From NCBI GenBank assembly GCA_019348305.1, contig JAHWJQ010000028.1, positions 1 to 15,498 of the forward strand: a stretch of DNA of 15,498 bases, given 5' to 3'. Source of the DNA: Actinomycetota bacterium (GTDB lineage Bacteria > Actinomycetota > Acidimicrobiia > Acidimicrobiales > CADCTF01). Position numbers and translations under genes: made by a program. Numbering within the stretch: the first letter of the stretch is position 1; every line of letters starts with the position of its first letter. The notes under the pieces are model-generated. The model had not been told where the DNA came from and made no database searches. It was given only the letters and a program-made list of their open reading frames with translations. This document shows positions 7,676-14,683 of the stretch, piece by piece.

Positions 7676-9514
7676 TCAGGACTGTGCCAGCTCTGTTACC
7701 GCCTTGACGATGGCGTCGGCGTCGATCTGGGCGCCGGCCAGCAGCTCTTCGGGCTTGCCGGAACCGGGCAGCTCGCGCACGGCCAGCTTGGTGAGGCGCA
7801 GGGGGATGCCGGCGCCGGCCAGGGCGTCGAGCACGGCGTCGCCGATGCCGCCTTCGGGGTAGTGGTCCTCGACGGTCACCACCCGCCCTCCCGTGGCCGA
7901 GGCGGCTTCCCGCAAGGTGGCCTGGTCGACGGGCTTGACCGAATAGAGGTCGATGACCCGGACGTTGATCCCGTCGCTGGCCAGCGCGTCGGCTGCCTTG
8001 ATGGCCTCGGGCACGGTGATGCCGCCCCCCACCACCGTGACGGCATCGTTGTCCGAGGAGCGCAGCACCTTGCTGCCCCCGACCTCGAAGCTGTCGCCCG
8101 GTTCGTAGATGACCGGGGTGTTGGCCCGGGTGGTGCGCAGGAACGAGATGCCGGGCAGGTCGGCCATGAGCGCCACCAGCGCCGCCGTCTGGTTGGCGTC
8201 ACAGGGGTAGAGCACGGTGCTGCCGTGCACGGCGCGGAACGACGCCAGGTCCTCCAGCGCCATCTGCGACGGGCCGTCCTCGCCGATGGAGACGCCGGCA
8301 TGGGAGCCGCACAGCGAGATGTTGGCCCGGCTCACCGCCGCCATCCGGACGAAGTCGTAGGCCCGGGAGAGGAAGGCGGCGAAGCTCGAGGCGAAGGGCC
8401 GGTAGTTCCGTACCTGCATCCCGACGGCGGCAGCCACCAGCTGCTGCTCGGCGATGAACATCTCGAAGAAGCGGTCGGGGTGGTCCTTCTTGAAGTCCTC
8501 GGCGTAGGTGGAGTTCGACACCTCGCCGTCGAGGGCCACCACGTCCGGACGGGCGGCTCCGAGAGCCGCCAGCGCGAGCCCGTAGGCCTTGCGGGTCGCC
8601 ACCTTCTCCCCCAGCTCCCAGGTGGGCAGCTCGAGCGTTCCCGCCTCGGCCCGCTGCGACTCACCGGCGGCCTCGGGGCCCGTCACCTTGATCTGCAGGT
8701 CGCGGATGCCGCCCAGTTCGGCCACGGAGGCCTCGACATCGGGAACGGGCTTGCCGTGGGCATCGTCTTTGTCCTGCACCGACGAGACGCCCCTGCCCTT
8801 CATGGTGCGAGCCACCAGCACCGTCGGGCGGCCCTTGGTCTCCTTGGCCTCGGTCAAAGCCGCATCGATGGCTTCGACGTCGTGGCCGTCGAGTTCGATC
8901 ACGTGCCAGCCGAAGCCGGCGGCTCTGGCCGAGTAGGCGCCGAGATCCCATCCGTGCATCGTCTCGCCTCGTTGCCCCAGACGGTTGACGTCGATGATGG
9001 CAGTGAGGTTGTCGAGGTTGCGGTATGACGCCGCTTCGAAGGCCTCCCACATGGAGCCTTCGGCCATCTCGCTGTCGCCGCACAGCACCCACACCCGGTA
9101 CGGAAGGCGGTCGAGGAGCTTCCCGGCCATGGCCACGCCCACCCCGATCGGCAGTCCCTGCCCGAGCGAGCCCGTGGCCACGTCAACCCACGGAAGCGCC
9201 GGCGTCGGATGGCCCTCGATGCGGCTCCCCAGCTGCCGAAAGGTCAGCATCTCGTCGTCACTGATGGCACCGCAGAGCTTGTAGAGCGCGTAGAGCAGCG
9301 GCGAGGCATGGCCCTTGGAGAAGATCAGGTGGTCGTTGTTGGGGTTCTCCGGGTCGTCGAAGTCGTAACGGAGGTGGTTGGCGGCCAGCACGGCGATGAT
9401 GTCGGCGGCCGACATGGACGACGTGGGATGGCCAGAGTTGGCTGCTCCTGCCGAGCGGACGGAGTCGACGCGCAGCTGCTGGCCAAGCTCTTTGAGCTCT
9501 TCGGCGGAAGTCAT
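7676..9514 (-). CDS. tkt: Transketolase, short animal-like type
   Basis: This 612-residue thiamine diphosphate enzyme transfers two-carbon units between ketose and aldose phosphates, linking pentoses to glycolytic intermediates. Motifs are SGHPTS (27-32), SKGHA (66-70), ATGSLGQG (113-120), the diphosphate and Mg site GDSEMAEGS followed by INRLGQ-like DVNRLGQ (146-181), ATRKAYG (306-312), the catalytic glutamate in IAEQQ (E356), GSHAGVSIGEDGPSQMALEDLA (403-424, a key stretch) and VEDHYPEGG. From memory these segments match vertebrate transketolase more closely than the roughly 660-residue E. coli type. The start is ATG 9514, 10 bases after the FIST stop. The frame is open upstream to 10648 only because the FIST gene is frameshifted. 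TAGGGT lies 7 bases before the ATG. Confidence 0.95.
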   Translation of the reverse strand: MTSAEELKELGQQLRVDSVRSAGAANSGHPTSSMSAADIIAVLAANHLRYDFDDPENPNNDHLIFSKGHASPLLYALYKLCGAISDDEMLTFRQLGSRIEGHPTPALPWVDVATGSLGQGLPIGVGVAMAGKLLDRLPYRVWVLCGDSEMAEGSMWEAFEAASYRNLDNLTAIIDVNRLGQRGETMHGWDLGAYSARAAGFGWHVIELDGHDVEAIDAALTEAKETKGRPTVLVARTMKGRGVSSVQDKDDAHGKPVPDVEASVAELGGIRDLQIKVTGPEAAGESQRAEAGTLELPTWELGEKVATRKAYGLALAALGAARPDVVALDGEVSNSTYAEDFKKDHPDRFFEMFIAEQQLVAAAVGMQVRNYRPFASSFAAFLSRAYDFVRMAAVSRANISLCGSHAGVSIGEDGPSQMALEDLASFRAVHGSTVLYPCDANQTAALVALMADLPGISFLRTTRANTPVIYEPGDSFEVGGSKVLRSSDNDAVTVVGGGITVPEAIKAADALASDGINVRVIDLYSVKPVDQATLREAASATGGRVVTVEDHYPEGGIGDAVLDALAGAGIPLRLTKLAVRELPGSGKPEELLAGAQIDADAIVKAVTELAQS

Positions 9515-9521
9515 GGTCCTG

Positions 9522-9527
9522 ACCCTA
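9522..9527 (-). promoter_or_regulatory. Candidate -10 element (TAGGGT) for a leaderless tkt transcript
   Basis: The minus strand reads TAGGGT, 7 bases, then the tkt ATG. The first three bases are the stop codon of the FIST gene. The element repeats the one before tal exactly. There is no good -35 box, and AGGA close to the ATG could act as a weak ribosome site instead. Confidence 0.45.
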
Positions 9528-10648
9528 CTTCGCAGCCCGGAGCAGGGCCACGGAGGCGGTGAAGCCGTGCAGGTGGTTGCGCCCGGCGACCGGGCCGAGC
9601 TCACCGCCGGCGAAGAAGCCGGCCACGCCGGCGGTGCCCCCAGGTACTCGGCCAGCACCTTGGCGTCGTGGTCGGCCTGGCCGAACAGGTGGGTGCCCCG
9701 GCCGTTGCACGTGAAGACCAGCGCGCTGTCGGCGCTACGGCCGGTCAGCATGGCCCGCAGGTCGTCGTCGGCGCTGTCGGCATCGCGCAGGTGGTACTGC
9801 AGGGTGGTCCCGACCTCGACGCTGTCGCCGATGGCGATCCAGCCCTCCCGCTGGTCGGCGCCGACGAGGTTGCGCACCAGGAAATCGCCGCGGGTGAAGT
9901 CGGTCTTGTGCTCGTCGATGACCCGTCCGACGTGGAGCCCTCCATGGTTGAGGATGCGCACCTCGGACTCAGTGAGCTCGTTCTGGGCGATGTCGACCAG
10001 CCGCTCGACCGGGGGCCTGCCGGCCAGCTCGCGCACGATGTTGTCCTCGGCCCGGGTGACGGCATACGGGCGGCCGATGGGCCGACAGCCCTGGCTCACC
10101 ACCGTCTCCACGACGACGTCGGGTCCCAGGAACGCTCCCACCGCGCCGGCGTTGTGGATCTCCCCGTCGAGCAGCAGCCGGCTGCCCCCCGGTTGGCGCG
10201 CCGCCGACGCCATGCCTCCCACCACCGGGAGCCCCGGCCAGCGCCGGGAGACCTCGTCGAAGACCGCTTCGGCGGGGAAGGTGAACGGGTCGCCCAGCAG
10301 GAGCAGCGCCGAAGGAGGGAACGGCGGATCGGCGATGGGCTGGCCGGGGACAAGCCGTACGGGCTCGACGGCTCCCACCGAGCCGCTCCACAGCGAGATC
10401 GCCGGCGCCTCCTCCACCTCTCGGGCGTTGCCCAGGACCGACACGGCGGCACAGCCGACCACGGTCGAGGGGGCCAGGGTGCGGCGCACGACCTGAGCGA
10501 CCTCTCCCAGGGCGCGGGCATGGACCGAGGTCACGAACAACAGCGCGAGGTCGGTTCCGTCACCCAGCGCCTCGAGCACCTCGCCGGCTACTTCACCGGC
10601 CGCCGCGGCGGTGTCGGGATGCTCGGAGAGTGCGGCGGCGAAGGGCAT
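9525..10648 (-). CDS. FIST N and C domain protein, broken by a one-base deletion near 9637-9641
   Basis: FIST domains are predicted small-ligand sensory modules. This protein would be a stand-alone FIST_N plus FIST_C of about 374 residues. The N-terminal part shows the family's repeated core ([30 protein letters not shown]). The C-terminal part includes [13 protein letters not shown] [19 protein letters not shown] and HLFG. After KVLAEYLG the frame turns into nonsense ([10 protein letters not shown]). The conserved end, [14 protein letters not shown] and [12 protein letters not shown], continues in the next frame to TAG at 9525. Restoring one G to the five-G run on the minus strand gives [12 protein letters not shown]. 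The gene could be a real mutant, or the deletion could be an assembly error in a homopolymer; I favour the error. Its ATG overlaps the upstream stop (TGATG). Role unknown. Confidence 0.82.
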
Positions 10649-11040
10649 CAGCCGGCGGAAGGCACCAACGTGAGCGGCACCACCGTGACCGGGCCGCCGT
10701 CGATGTTGCAGTGGGCCTCGATGGTGCTGTACGTCTCATAGGTCAGGTCGCCTTTGACCAGGCGGTAGCTGAACTTCCCCGGCTCCACCTGGAACGGCAT
10801 CACGCTCTTGGCCACCTGCTCGCCCGCCTCGTCGCGGAAGATGACCTCGAGGGCGGCGAAGCCCGGTTCGGAGGGCCGGCAGCGCACCAGCACGACGAGG
10901 TGGGGCGCCAGCGTCACCGGCGGCGGCGACGGGGCGGCGATGGAGAACATCACCCCGAGGAGGTCGATCCGGGTCGGCCCTCCCCCCGCCGCCTGGCGCA
11001 CGTCGATGCTCTCCACGAACGTCGCCGAGATGATGTCCAT
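10648..11040 (-). CDS. Conserved-looking hypothetical protein, 130 residues
   Basis: I do not recognise this protein with certainty. It is soluble, with no signal peptide or membrane segment, and rich in beta-type sequence (RIDLLGVMFSI, HLVVLVRCRP, ALEVIFRDEAG, PFQVEPGKFSYRL, VVPLTLV). It faintly resembles the small DUF6941-type proteins, a guess only. The start ATG is preceded by GGAAGGAAGAC, a good ribosome site, and by a long structured leader. Its TGA overlaps the FIST ATG (TGATG), so the two genes are translationally coupled and may work together. It is the first gene of the minus-strand run, so its promoter should lie in 11041-11313, but none could be picked out. Confidence 0.75.
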   Translation of the reverse strand: MDIISATFVESIDVRQAAGGGPTRIDLLGVMFSIAAPSPPPVTLAPHLVVLVRCRPSEPGFAALEVIFRDEAGEQVAKSVMPFQVEPGKFSYRLVKGDLTYETYSTIEAHCNIDGGPVTVVPLTLVPSAG

Positions 11041-11052
11041 GTCTTCCTTCCC

Positions 11053-11074
11053 GAGCGGGGCCCCAACCCCGCTC
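11053..11074. repeat. 8-bp perfect inverted repeat beside the ribosome site of the first operon gene
   Basis: GAGCGGGG, six bases (CCCCAA), CCCCGCTC. In the minus-strand transcript it forms a hairpin that ends one base before the GGGAAGGAAG ribosome site of the gene starting at 11040. It directly abuts the larger hairpin at 11075-11170. It could influence translation or transcript stability. Confidence 0.6.
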
Positions 11075-11170
11075 TCCTCGGACCTGAGAAAGGACGGTCC
11101 GATTTCGCCCTAGAAGACTCTTGCACGTCGGCGCCTCGCGAAATCGGACCGTCCTTTCGTGGTCCGAGGA
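11075..11170. repeat. Long near-perfect inverted repeat (10 + 20 bp stem, 31-base loop)
   Basis: The inner arms GAAAGGACGGTCCGATTTCG (11088-11107) and their exact complement (11139-11158) enclose 31 bases. Outer arms TCCTCGGACC (11075-11084) and GGTCCGAGGA (11161-11170) also pair, separated from the inner stem by a small 3x2 internal loop. The heptamer TCGGACC occurs four times, twice on each strand (11078, 11097, 11144, 11161). The stem ends do not form a terminator with a T tract. It lies upstream of the hypothetical-FIST genes and downstream of the desaturase. It could be a leader RNA structure, a regulator site array, or a mobile repeat remnant; the sequence does not decide. Confidence 0.8.
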
Positions 11171-11177
11171 CTCCGGA

Positions 11178-11216
11178 GGGCGGGGGCCCCTGCCCCGCCC
11201 CCGGCCGTATGGCCGG
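11178..11216. terminator. Two adjacent GC-rich hairpins after the desaturase, possible terminator
   Basis: GGGCGGGG/CCCCGCCC (11178-11185 with 11193-11200) and CCGGCC-GTAT-GGCCGG (11201-11216) stand side by side, about 100 bases beyond the desaturase stop on the minus strand. Neither has a following T run, which is common for actinobacterial terminators. The rest of the spacer, 11217-11313, holds no gene, tRNA or promoter I can support. Confidence 0.4.
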
Positions 11217-11313
11217 TCCTTACCGTATTGCCTCTGTGCGGCCCCTCCTACGTCGGAGCCCTACCCTGCCCGGGCCGTCGTTAGCGCAGGGGGTCGGTGC
11301 CTCTCCGCCTGGG

Positions 11314-12051
11314 TTAGCTCGCTAGGCGTTCTTTGACCCGGGCTTCGTCCAGGCGGACGGTGGCCCAGCCGCGGCGGACCAGGAGGCGGATGACCCACCA
11401 GCCGGGGTCGATCTCGCCGGGGGCGAGCGCCAGGCGGGCAGAGGTCGGAGCGGCGTGGTGGTTGTTGTGCAGCCCCTCACCGGAGGTGATCCAGGCCAAC
11501 CACTGGTTGTTGCGGGCGCGGTTGGGGTGGGGCTGGCGCCCGAAGGCGTGGCCGATGGCGTTGATGGCGGCGTTGAGGAGCAGGTACGACACCGTGTGCA
11601 GCCCGGCAGCGAGCAGCCCGGCCCAGAGCCCGAGAACGAGGCACAGCCCCGTGATCCCGATGGTCAGCCCGATCACGGCGTGGTCGAACAGGAGGCGGTC
11701 CCACCGGTCGGCGGGGAGGTCCCGGGCGTAGCGCTGGACGAGGGTGCCGTCTCGCAGAGCCCGCCGGTAGAGGGCGACGTTGCCGAACTGGACGGCGGCG
11801 AACCCGTGGAGCAGCGGTGAGTGGGGATCACCCTCCACGTCGGTGTAGGCGTGGTGCTTACGGTGCACCGCGACCCACTGCCGGGGCCGGATGCCGGTAG
11901 TGACCCACAGCAGCACCCGCACCGTCGCCACCACGGCCGGGTGCAGCGTCAGGGCCCGGTGGGACAGGGCGCGGTGGAGATAGACCGTGGTGAGGAGGGT
12001 GGCGAACTGGCACACGACCAGCGCAACCACGACAGCCCGGAGCAGGTGCAT
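11314..12051 (-). CDS. Membrane fatty acid desaturase (acyl-CoA delta-9 type)
   Basis: The protein has 245 residues and the three histidine boxes of membrane di-iron desaturases: HRALSH (near 26-31), HRKHH (near 63-67) and HNNHH within GEGLHNNHH (near 195-199), plus NAIGHAFG. Hydrophobic segments flank them (about 5-25, 38-54, 122-165). The family inserts a cis double bond into long acyl-CoA chains using oxygen and an electron donor, adjusting membrane fluidity. It is shorter than many homologues (about 300), lacking N-terminal extra sequence. ATG 12051 is preceded by an adjacent in-frame GTG (12054), and either could be used. It is divergent from a TetR regulator with a palindrome between them, so repression by that protein is likely. 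Confidence 0.93.
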   Translation of the reverse strand: MHLLRAVVVALVVCQFATLLTTVYLHRALSHRALTLHPAVVATVRVLLWVTTGIRPRQWVAVHRKHHAYTDVEGDPHSPLLHGFAAVQFGNVALYRRALRDGTLVQRYARDLPADRWDRLLFDHAVIGLTIGITGLCLVLGLWAGLLAAGLHTVSYLLLNAAINAIGHAFGRQPHPNRARNNQWLAWITSGEGLHNNHHAAPTSARLALAPGEIDPGWWVIRLLVRRGWATVRLDEARVKERLAS

Positions 12052-12054
12052 CAC

Positions 12055-12063
12055 CTACGGTAG
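12055..12063. promoter_or_regulatory. Degenerate half-copy of the operator overlapping the desaturase -10 region
   Basis: CTACGGTAG is a 9-base palindrome echoing the core of the main operator (CTACC-GGTAG). On the minus strand TACCGT (12057-12062) lies 5 bases before the desaturase ATG and could be its -10 element. A repressor bound at both sites would cover the promoter. Confidence 0.35.
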
Positions 12064-12067
12064 CATC

Positions 12068-12089
12068 GCCTACCTACCGGTAGGTAGGC
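12068..12089. promoter_or_regulatory. Perfect 22-bp palindrome, probable TetR-family operator
   Basis: GCCTACCTACC is followed at once by its exact reverse complement, GGTAGGTAGGC. It sits between the divergent desaturase and TetR genes, 16 bases before the desaturase ATG and 45 bases before the regulator ATG. Length, full symmetry and position are typical of a TetR-family operator that controls the neighbour and the regulator itself. Confidence 0.8.
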
Positions 12090-12119
12090 CACGGCAGGGA
12101 TCAGGATGGCCGGGGCCGG

Positions 12120-12125
12120 TACCCT
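12120..12125 (+). promoter_or_regulatory. Candidate -10 element (TACCCT) before the TetR gene
   Basis: TACCCT lies 9 bases before the ATG at 12135, similar to TACCCT before the carboxypeptidase gene. GGTGG just before the start could alternatively serve as a ribosome site. No -35 box is evident. Confidence 0.3.
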
Positions 12126-12134
12126 GGTGGCCAC

Positions 12135-12794
12135 ATGGCGGTGACCGGAACAACCCCCCCGACCCGCCAGGCCATTCTGGACGAGGCCCTACGTCTGTTT
12201 GCCGAGCAGGGCTACGAAGGGACCTCCCTCAACGACATCGCGGCGCGGGTGGGCATCCGCCGGCCCAGCGTGCTGCACCACTTCCCTTCCAAAGAAGCCC
12301 TCTACCGTGAGGTCTTCCACGGGTACATCAGCGACTGGTTCGGCCGGGTGCAAGAGGCCATCGAGGATCCCCGCGACGGTTGGGCCCAGGTCGACCGGGT
12401 GCTGCGGGCGGCCTTCACCTTCTTCCGCGAGAACCCCGACTTCGTCCGGATGGTGCGTCGCGAGGCGCTCGAGGGCGGCGGGCTGCATCTCGGGGTGAAC
12501 CTCGGCTCGGCCCTCAAGCCCCTGGTGGACCGGGCGTGCGGGTTCTTCGAAAAGGAGATGGCGGCGGGCCGCTTCCGGCGTCACGACCCCGAACAGCTCA
12601 TCCTCACCGGCTACGGCGCTCTCCTCACCTACTTCTCGGACCTGCCGTTCCTGGAGGCGCTCCTGGGTCGGGACCCCCTGTCCCCGGAGGCGCTCGAGGA
12701 GCGCCTGGAGCACGTGCGTTCGTTCTTCCGGGCCGCTCTCGATCCGGCTGGTCCCCCCGACAGCGCCCCCTCCTCCAACGACAGCGCTCCCTGA
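12135..12794 (+). CDS. TetR/AcrR-family transcriptional regulator
   Basis: The protein has 219 residues with a classic N-terminal TetR DNA-binding domain: [20 protein letters not shown] (13-32) then the helix-turn-helix [20 protein letters not shown] (34-53). The C-terminal part (about 70-205) is a helical ligand-binding domain with no recognisable ligand signature. It is transcribed away from the desaturase with a palindromic operator between them and is followed after 7 bases by a thioesterase. By analogy with DesT and related regulators, it may sense acyl-CoA and control desaturation; the ligand is an inference. The tail after residue 205 is proline- and serine-rich. Confidence 0.93.
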   Translation: MAVTGTTPPTRQAILDEALRLFAEQGYEGTSLNDIAARVGIRRPSVLHHFPSKEALYREVFHGYISDWFGRVQEAIEDPRDGWAQVDRVLRAAFTFFRENPDFVRMVRREALEGGGLHLGVNLGSALKPLVDRACGFFEKEMAAGRFRRHDPEQLILTGYGALLTYFSDLPFLEALLGRDPLSPEALEERLEHVRSFFRAALDPAGPPDSAPSSNDSAP

Positions 12795-12801
12795 GGCCGC
12801 A

Positions 12802-13212
12802 GTGCCCTCCGTCGACCGGCGGGTGCAGGTCCCGCCTCCGTGCGACCTCACCCTCGGGATGGTGTGCATAGACAAGTCCGAGCCGGGTCACACCGTCTGG
12901 CGCATGAAGGCCGACGAACGCTTCGCCAATCCGGTGGGCGTCATCCAGGGCGGCTTTCTCGCCGCTTTCGCTGATTCGGCCATGGGGGCGGCCACGGTCA
13001 CCTTCGCCGCCGAGCGGAAGGTCTTCTGCGCCAACACCGACATCAAGGTGAGCTTCCTGCGCCCCGCTACGCTTGGCGGCGACCTCACCTGTACTGCCTC
13101 GGTGGTGGCGGGAGGCTCGAGGGTCGCCTTCGTCGAGGCCGAGGTGGTCGACGAGGCAGGGCGGGTCCTGGCTCGCGCCAGTTCGACGTACCTGCTCACT
13201 CCACGGGACTAA
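12802..13212 (+). CDS. PaaI-family hotdog-fold acyl-CoA thioesterase
   Basis: The protein has 136 residues, standard for a single hotdog domain. The active-site segment is NPVGVIQGGFLAAFADSAMG (43-62), with Q49 where many members have histidine, and D58 as the likely catalytic acid. This QGG version is common among PaaI-like thioesterases. DIKVSFLRPA and VAFVEAEVVDEAGRVLARAS complete the fold. The family hydrolyses acyl- or aryl-CoA thioesters. The GTG start is preceded by GAGG 5 bases upstream and lies 7 bases after the TetR stop, so it is probably in the same transcript. Together with the desaturase it suggests control of the acyl-CoA pool. The substrate is not predictable. Confidence 0.88.
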   Translation: MPSVDRRVQVPPPCDLTLGMVCIDKSEPGHTVWRMKADERFANPVGVIQGGFLAAFADSAMGAATVTFAAERKVFCANTDIKVSFLRPATLGGDLTCTASVVAGGSRVAFVEAEVVDEAGRVLARASSTYLLTPRD

Positions 13213-13219
13213 GCGCCTC

Positions 13220-13225
13220 TACCCT
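13220..13225 (+). promoter_or_regulatory. Candidate -10 element (TACCCT) for a leaderless carboxypeptidase transcript
   Basis: TACCCT lies 8 bases before the GTG at 13234, in the 21-base gap after the thioesterase. No Shine-Dalgarno sequence is present, which fits a leaderless start. Confidence 0.4.
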
Positions 13226-13233
13226 GGGCGCCC

Positions 13234-14655
13234 GTGCGTCGCTGGGTGGTGCCCGCGCTGCTGGCATTGACGATGGTGTCCTCCTCGGCCCTGGCCCTCG
13301 CCGCGGCCGCCGGCCTGTCGCCGCAGGTGGCCGAACCGGAAAACGGGCTGCGCCTGGCCACTCCAGTGCTGTCGGCCCGTCGGGTGCCGGGGCTCGTCAG
13401 CCGCACGGTGGGCCTCGCCCGGCTCCATGCCGACCTCGATGCCGTGTTCGAGAACCGATCCCTCGGTGGGGCCCGCCAGTCGTCCTGTCTGAGTGTGGAG
13501 GAGGGCGACAGCGCCATCTACGAGCGACGAGCCGACCAGCGGTTGATCCCGGCGTCGACGCTGAAGGTCCTCACCGGCATGGCTGCCCTTCGCCGGCTGG
13601 GCTCAGACTTCCGTTTCGTGACCGAGCTGCGGGCTCGGGCGGTGACCGGAGGGGTGGTGGAAGGTCCGATGTGGCTGGTGGGGGCGGGCGACCCGCTCCT
13701 GTCGACCCAGGCCTACGCCGCCAGCTTCCGGAACCAGCCTCAGGTGTTCACCTCTCTCGACGCACTCGCCGATGCCGTCGTCGCCGCCGGCGTACGCGAG
13801 ATCCGGGGCGGGATCCATGGCGACGAGAGTCGCTACGACACGGTCCGCTACGTGCCCAGCTGGAAGCCCGTGTACATCACCGAGAACGAAAGCGGCCCCG
13901 TCTCTGCTCTGGTCGTCAACGACAACTTCGTGCAGTACCGCCCGCTCAAGACCGTCGCCACCGACGCCCCCGCCCTCCACGGCGCCGCCACCCTGACCGA
14001 GCTCCTGCGGGCCCGAGGCTTGGTGGTGGGGGCCCCCGGGCAGTCGGTGGCCCCAGCGGAGGCGAAGCCGGTGGCCTCGATCGGGTCGCCCCCGTTGCCC
14101 GAGATCGTGGGCCAGATGCTGCGAGAGAGCGACAACCTGACCGCGGAGATGCTGACCAAGGAGCTCGGCCGCAGGTTCGGCGCCGGCGGCTCGTGGGACG
14201 AGGGCGTCAATGTCGTTCGCGCCACGGTGGCCGAGGCCGGTCTGCCGGCGGACGGCTACGCCGCGGTGGACGGCTCCGGCCTCGATGTCTCCGACCGGCT
14301 CTCCTGCTCGGTGCTCATGGAGGCACTGGACCTGGCGGGGCCGGAAGGCCCCGTGGCCGCCGGCCTCGCCGTCGCCGGCCAGACCGGCACCCTCGCCACC
14401 CGGTTCAAGGGGAACCCGGCTGAGGGCCGGCTCCGGGCCAAGACCGGCTCGCTCAACTTCGTGGCCGGCCTGGTCGGCTTCGTGGACGCCCAGCAGTCGC
14501 GCAAGCTGGAGTTCGCCCTCCTGGCCAACGACCTCCCCGACAAGACCGCCACCGGCCGGGTGCTCCAGGAGCAGGTCGGGGCCGTCTTGAGCCAGTACCC
14601 GAAGGCGCCCCCGCCCGACGCCCTCCGCCCCGAGCGACCGCGGCCGGCGAGGTGA
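13234..14655 (+). CDS. dacB: D-alanyl-D-alanine carboxypeptidase/endopeptidase, PBP4 (peptidase S13) type
   Basis: The protein has 473 residues and an N-terminal signal sequence (positively charged RR, then a hydrophobic stretch to about residue 26; no lipobox cysteine), so it is exported. The penicillin-binding triad is complete: SxxK as S108-TL-K111 (IPASTLK), SDN at 299-301 (RESDNLTAEM) and KTG at 403-405 (RAKTGSLN). MWLVGAGDPLL and YAAVDGSGLDVSDRLS are typical of the S13 family, with the family's inserted domains between the SxxK and SxN motifs. It trims the terminal D-alanine or crosslinks of peptidoglycan outside the membrane. The start is GTG. The C-terminus after about residue 455 is proline- and arginine-rich and probably disordered. 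Confidence 0.94.
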   Translation: MRRWVVPALLALTMVSSSALALAAAAGLSPQVAEPENGLRLATPVLSARRVPGLVSRTVGLARLHADLDAVFENRSLGGARQSSCLSVEEGDSAIYERRADQRLIPASTLKVLTGMAALRRLGSDFRFVTELRARAVTGGVVEGPMWLVGAGDPLLSTQAYAASFRNQPQVFTSLDALADAVVAAGVREIRGGIHGDESRYDTVRYVPSWKPVYITENESGPVSALVVNDNFVQYRPLKTVATDAPALHGAATLTELLRARGLVVGAPGQSVAPAEAKPVASIGSPPLPEIVGQMLRESDNLTAEMLTKELGRRFGAGGSWDEGVNVVRATVAEAGLPADGYAAVDGSGLDVSDRLSCSVLMEALDLAGPEGPVAAGLAVAGQTGTLATRFKGNPAEGRLRAKTGSLNFVAGLVGFVDAQQSRKLEFALLANDLPDKTATGRVLQEQVGAVLSQYPKAPPPDALRPERPRPAR

Positions 14656-14683
14656 CGGTCGAGGGGACAGGTGCGCCGGGTGC

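Noticed and set aside
7262..9028. Long plus-strand open frame opposite tal and tkt (588 codons)
   Set aside because: It is antisense to two certain enzymes; its Gly/His/Gln/Arg-rich translation has no family features and follows from GC-rich codon bias.
7676..10648. A single 990-residue FIST-transketolase fusion protein
   Set aside because: The join is low-complexity sequence, the true FIST_C ending lies in another frame, and transketolase has its own ATG after the FIST stop.
11217..11313. Possible tRNA or small gene in the rest of the spacer
   Set aside because: No cloverleaf, conserved tRNA bases or credible frame with a ribosome site was found.
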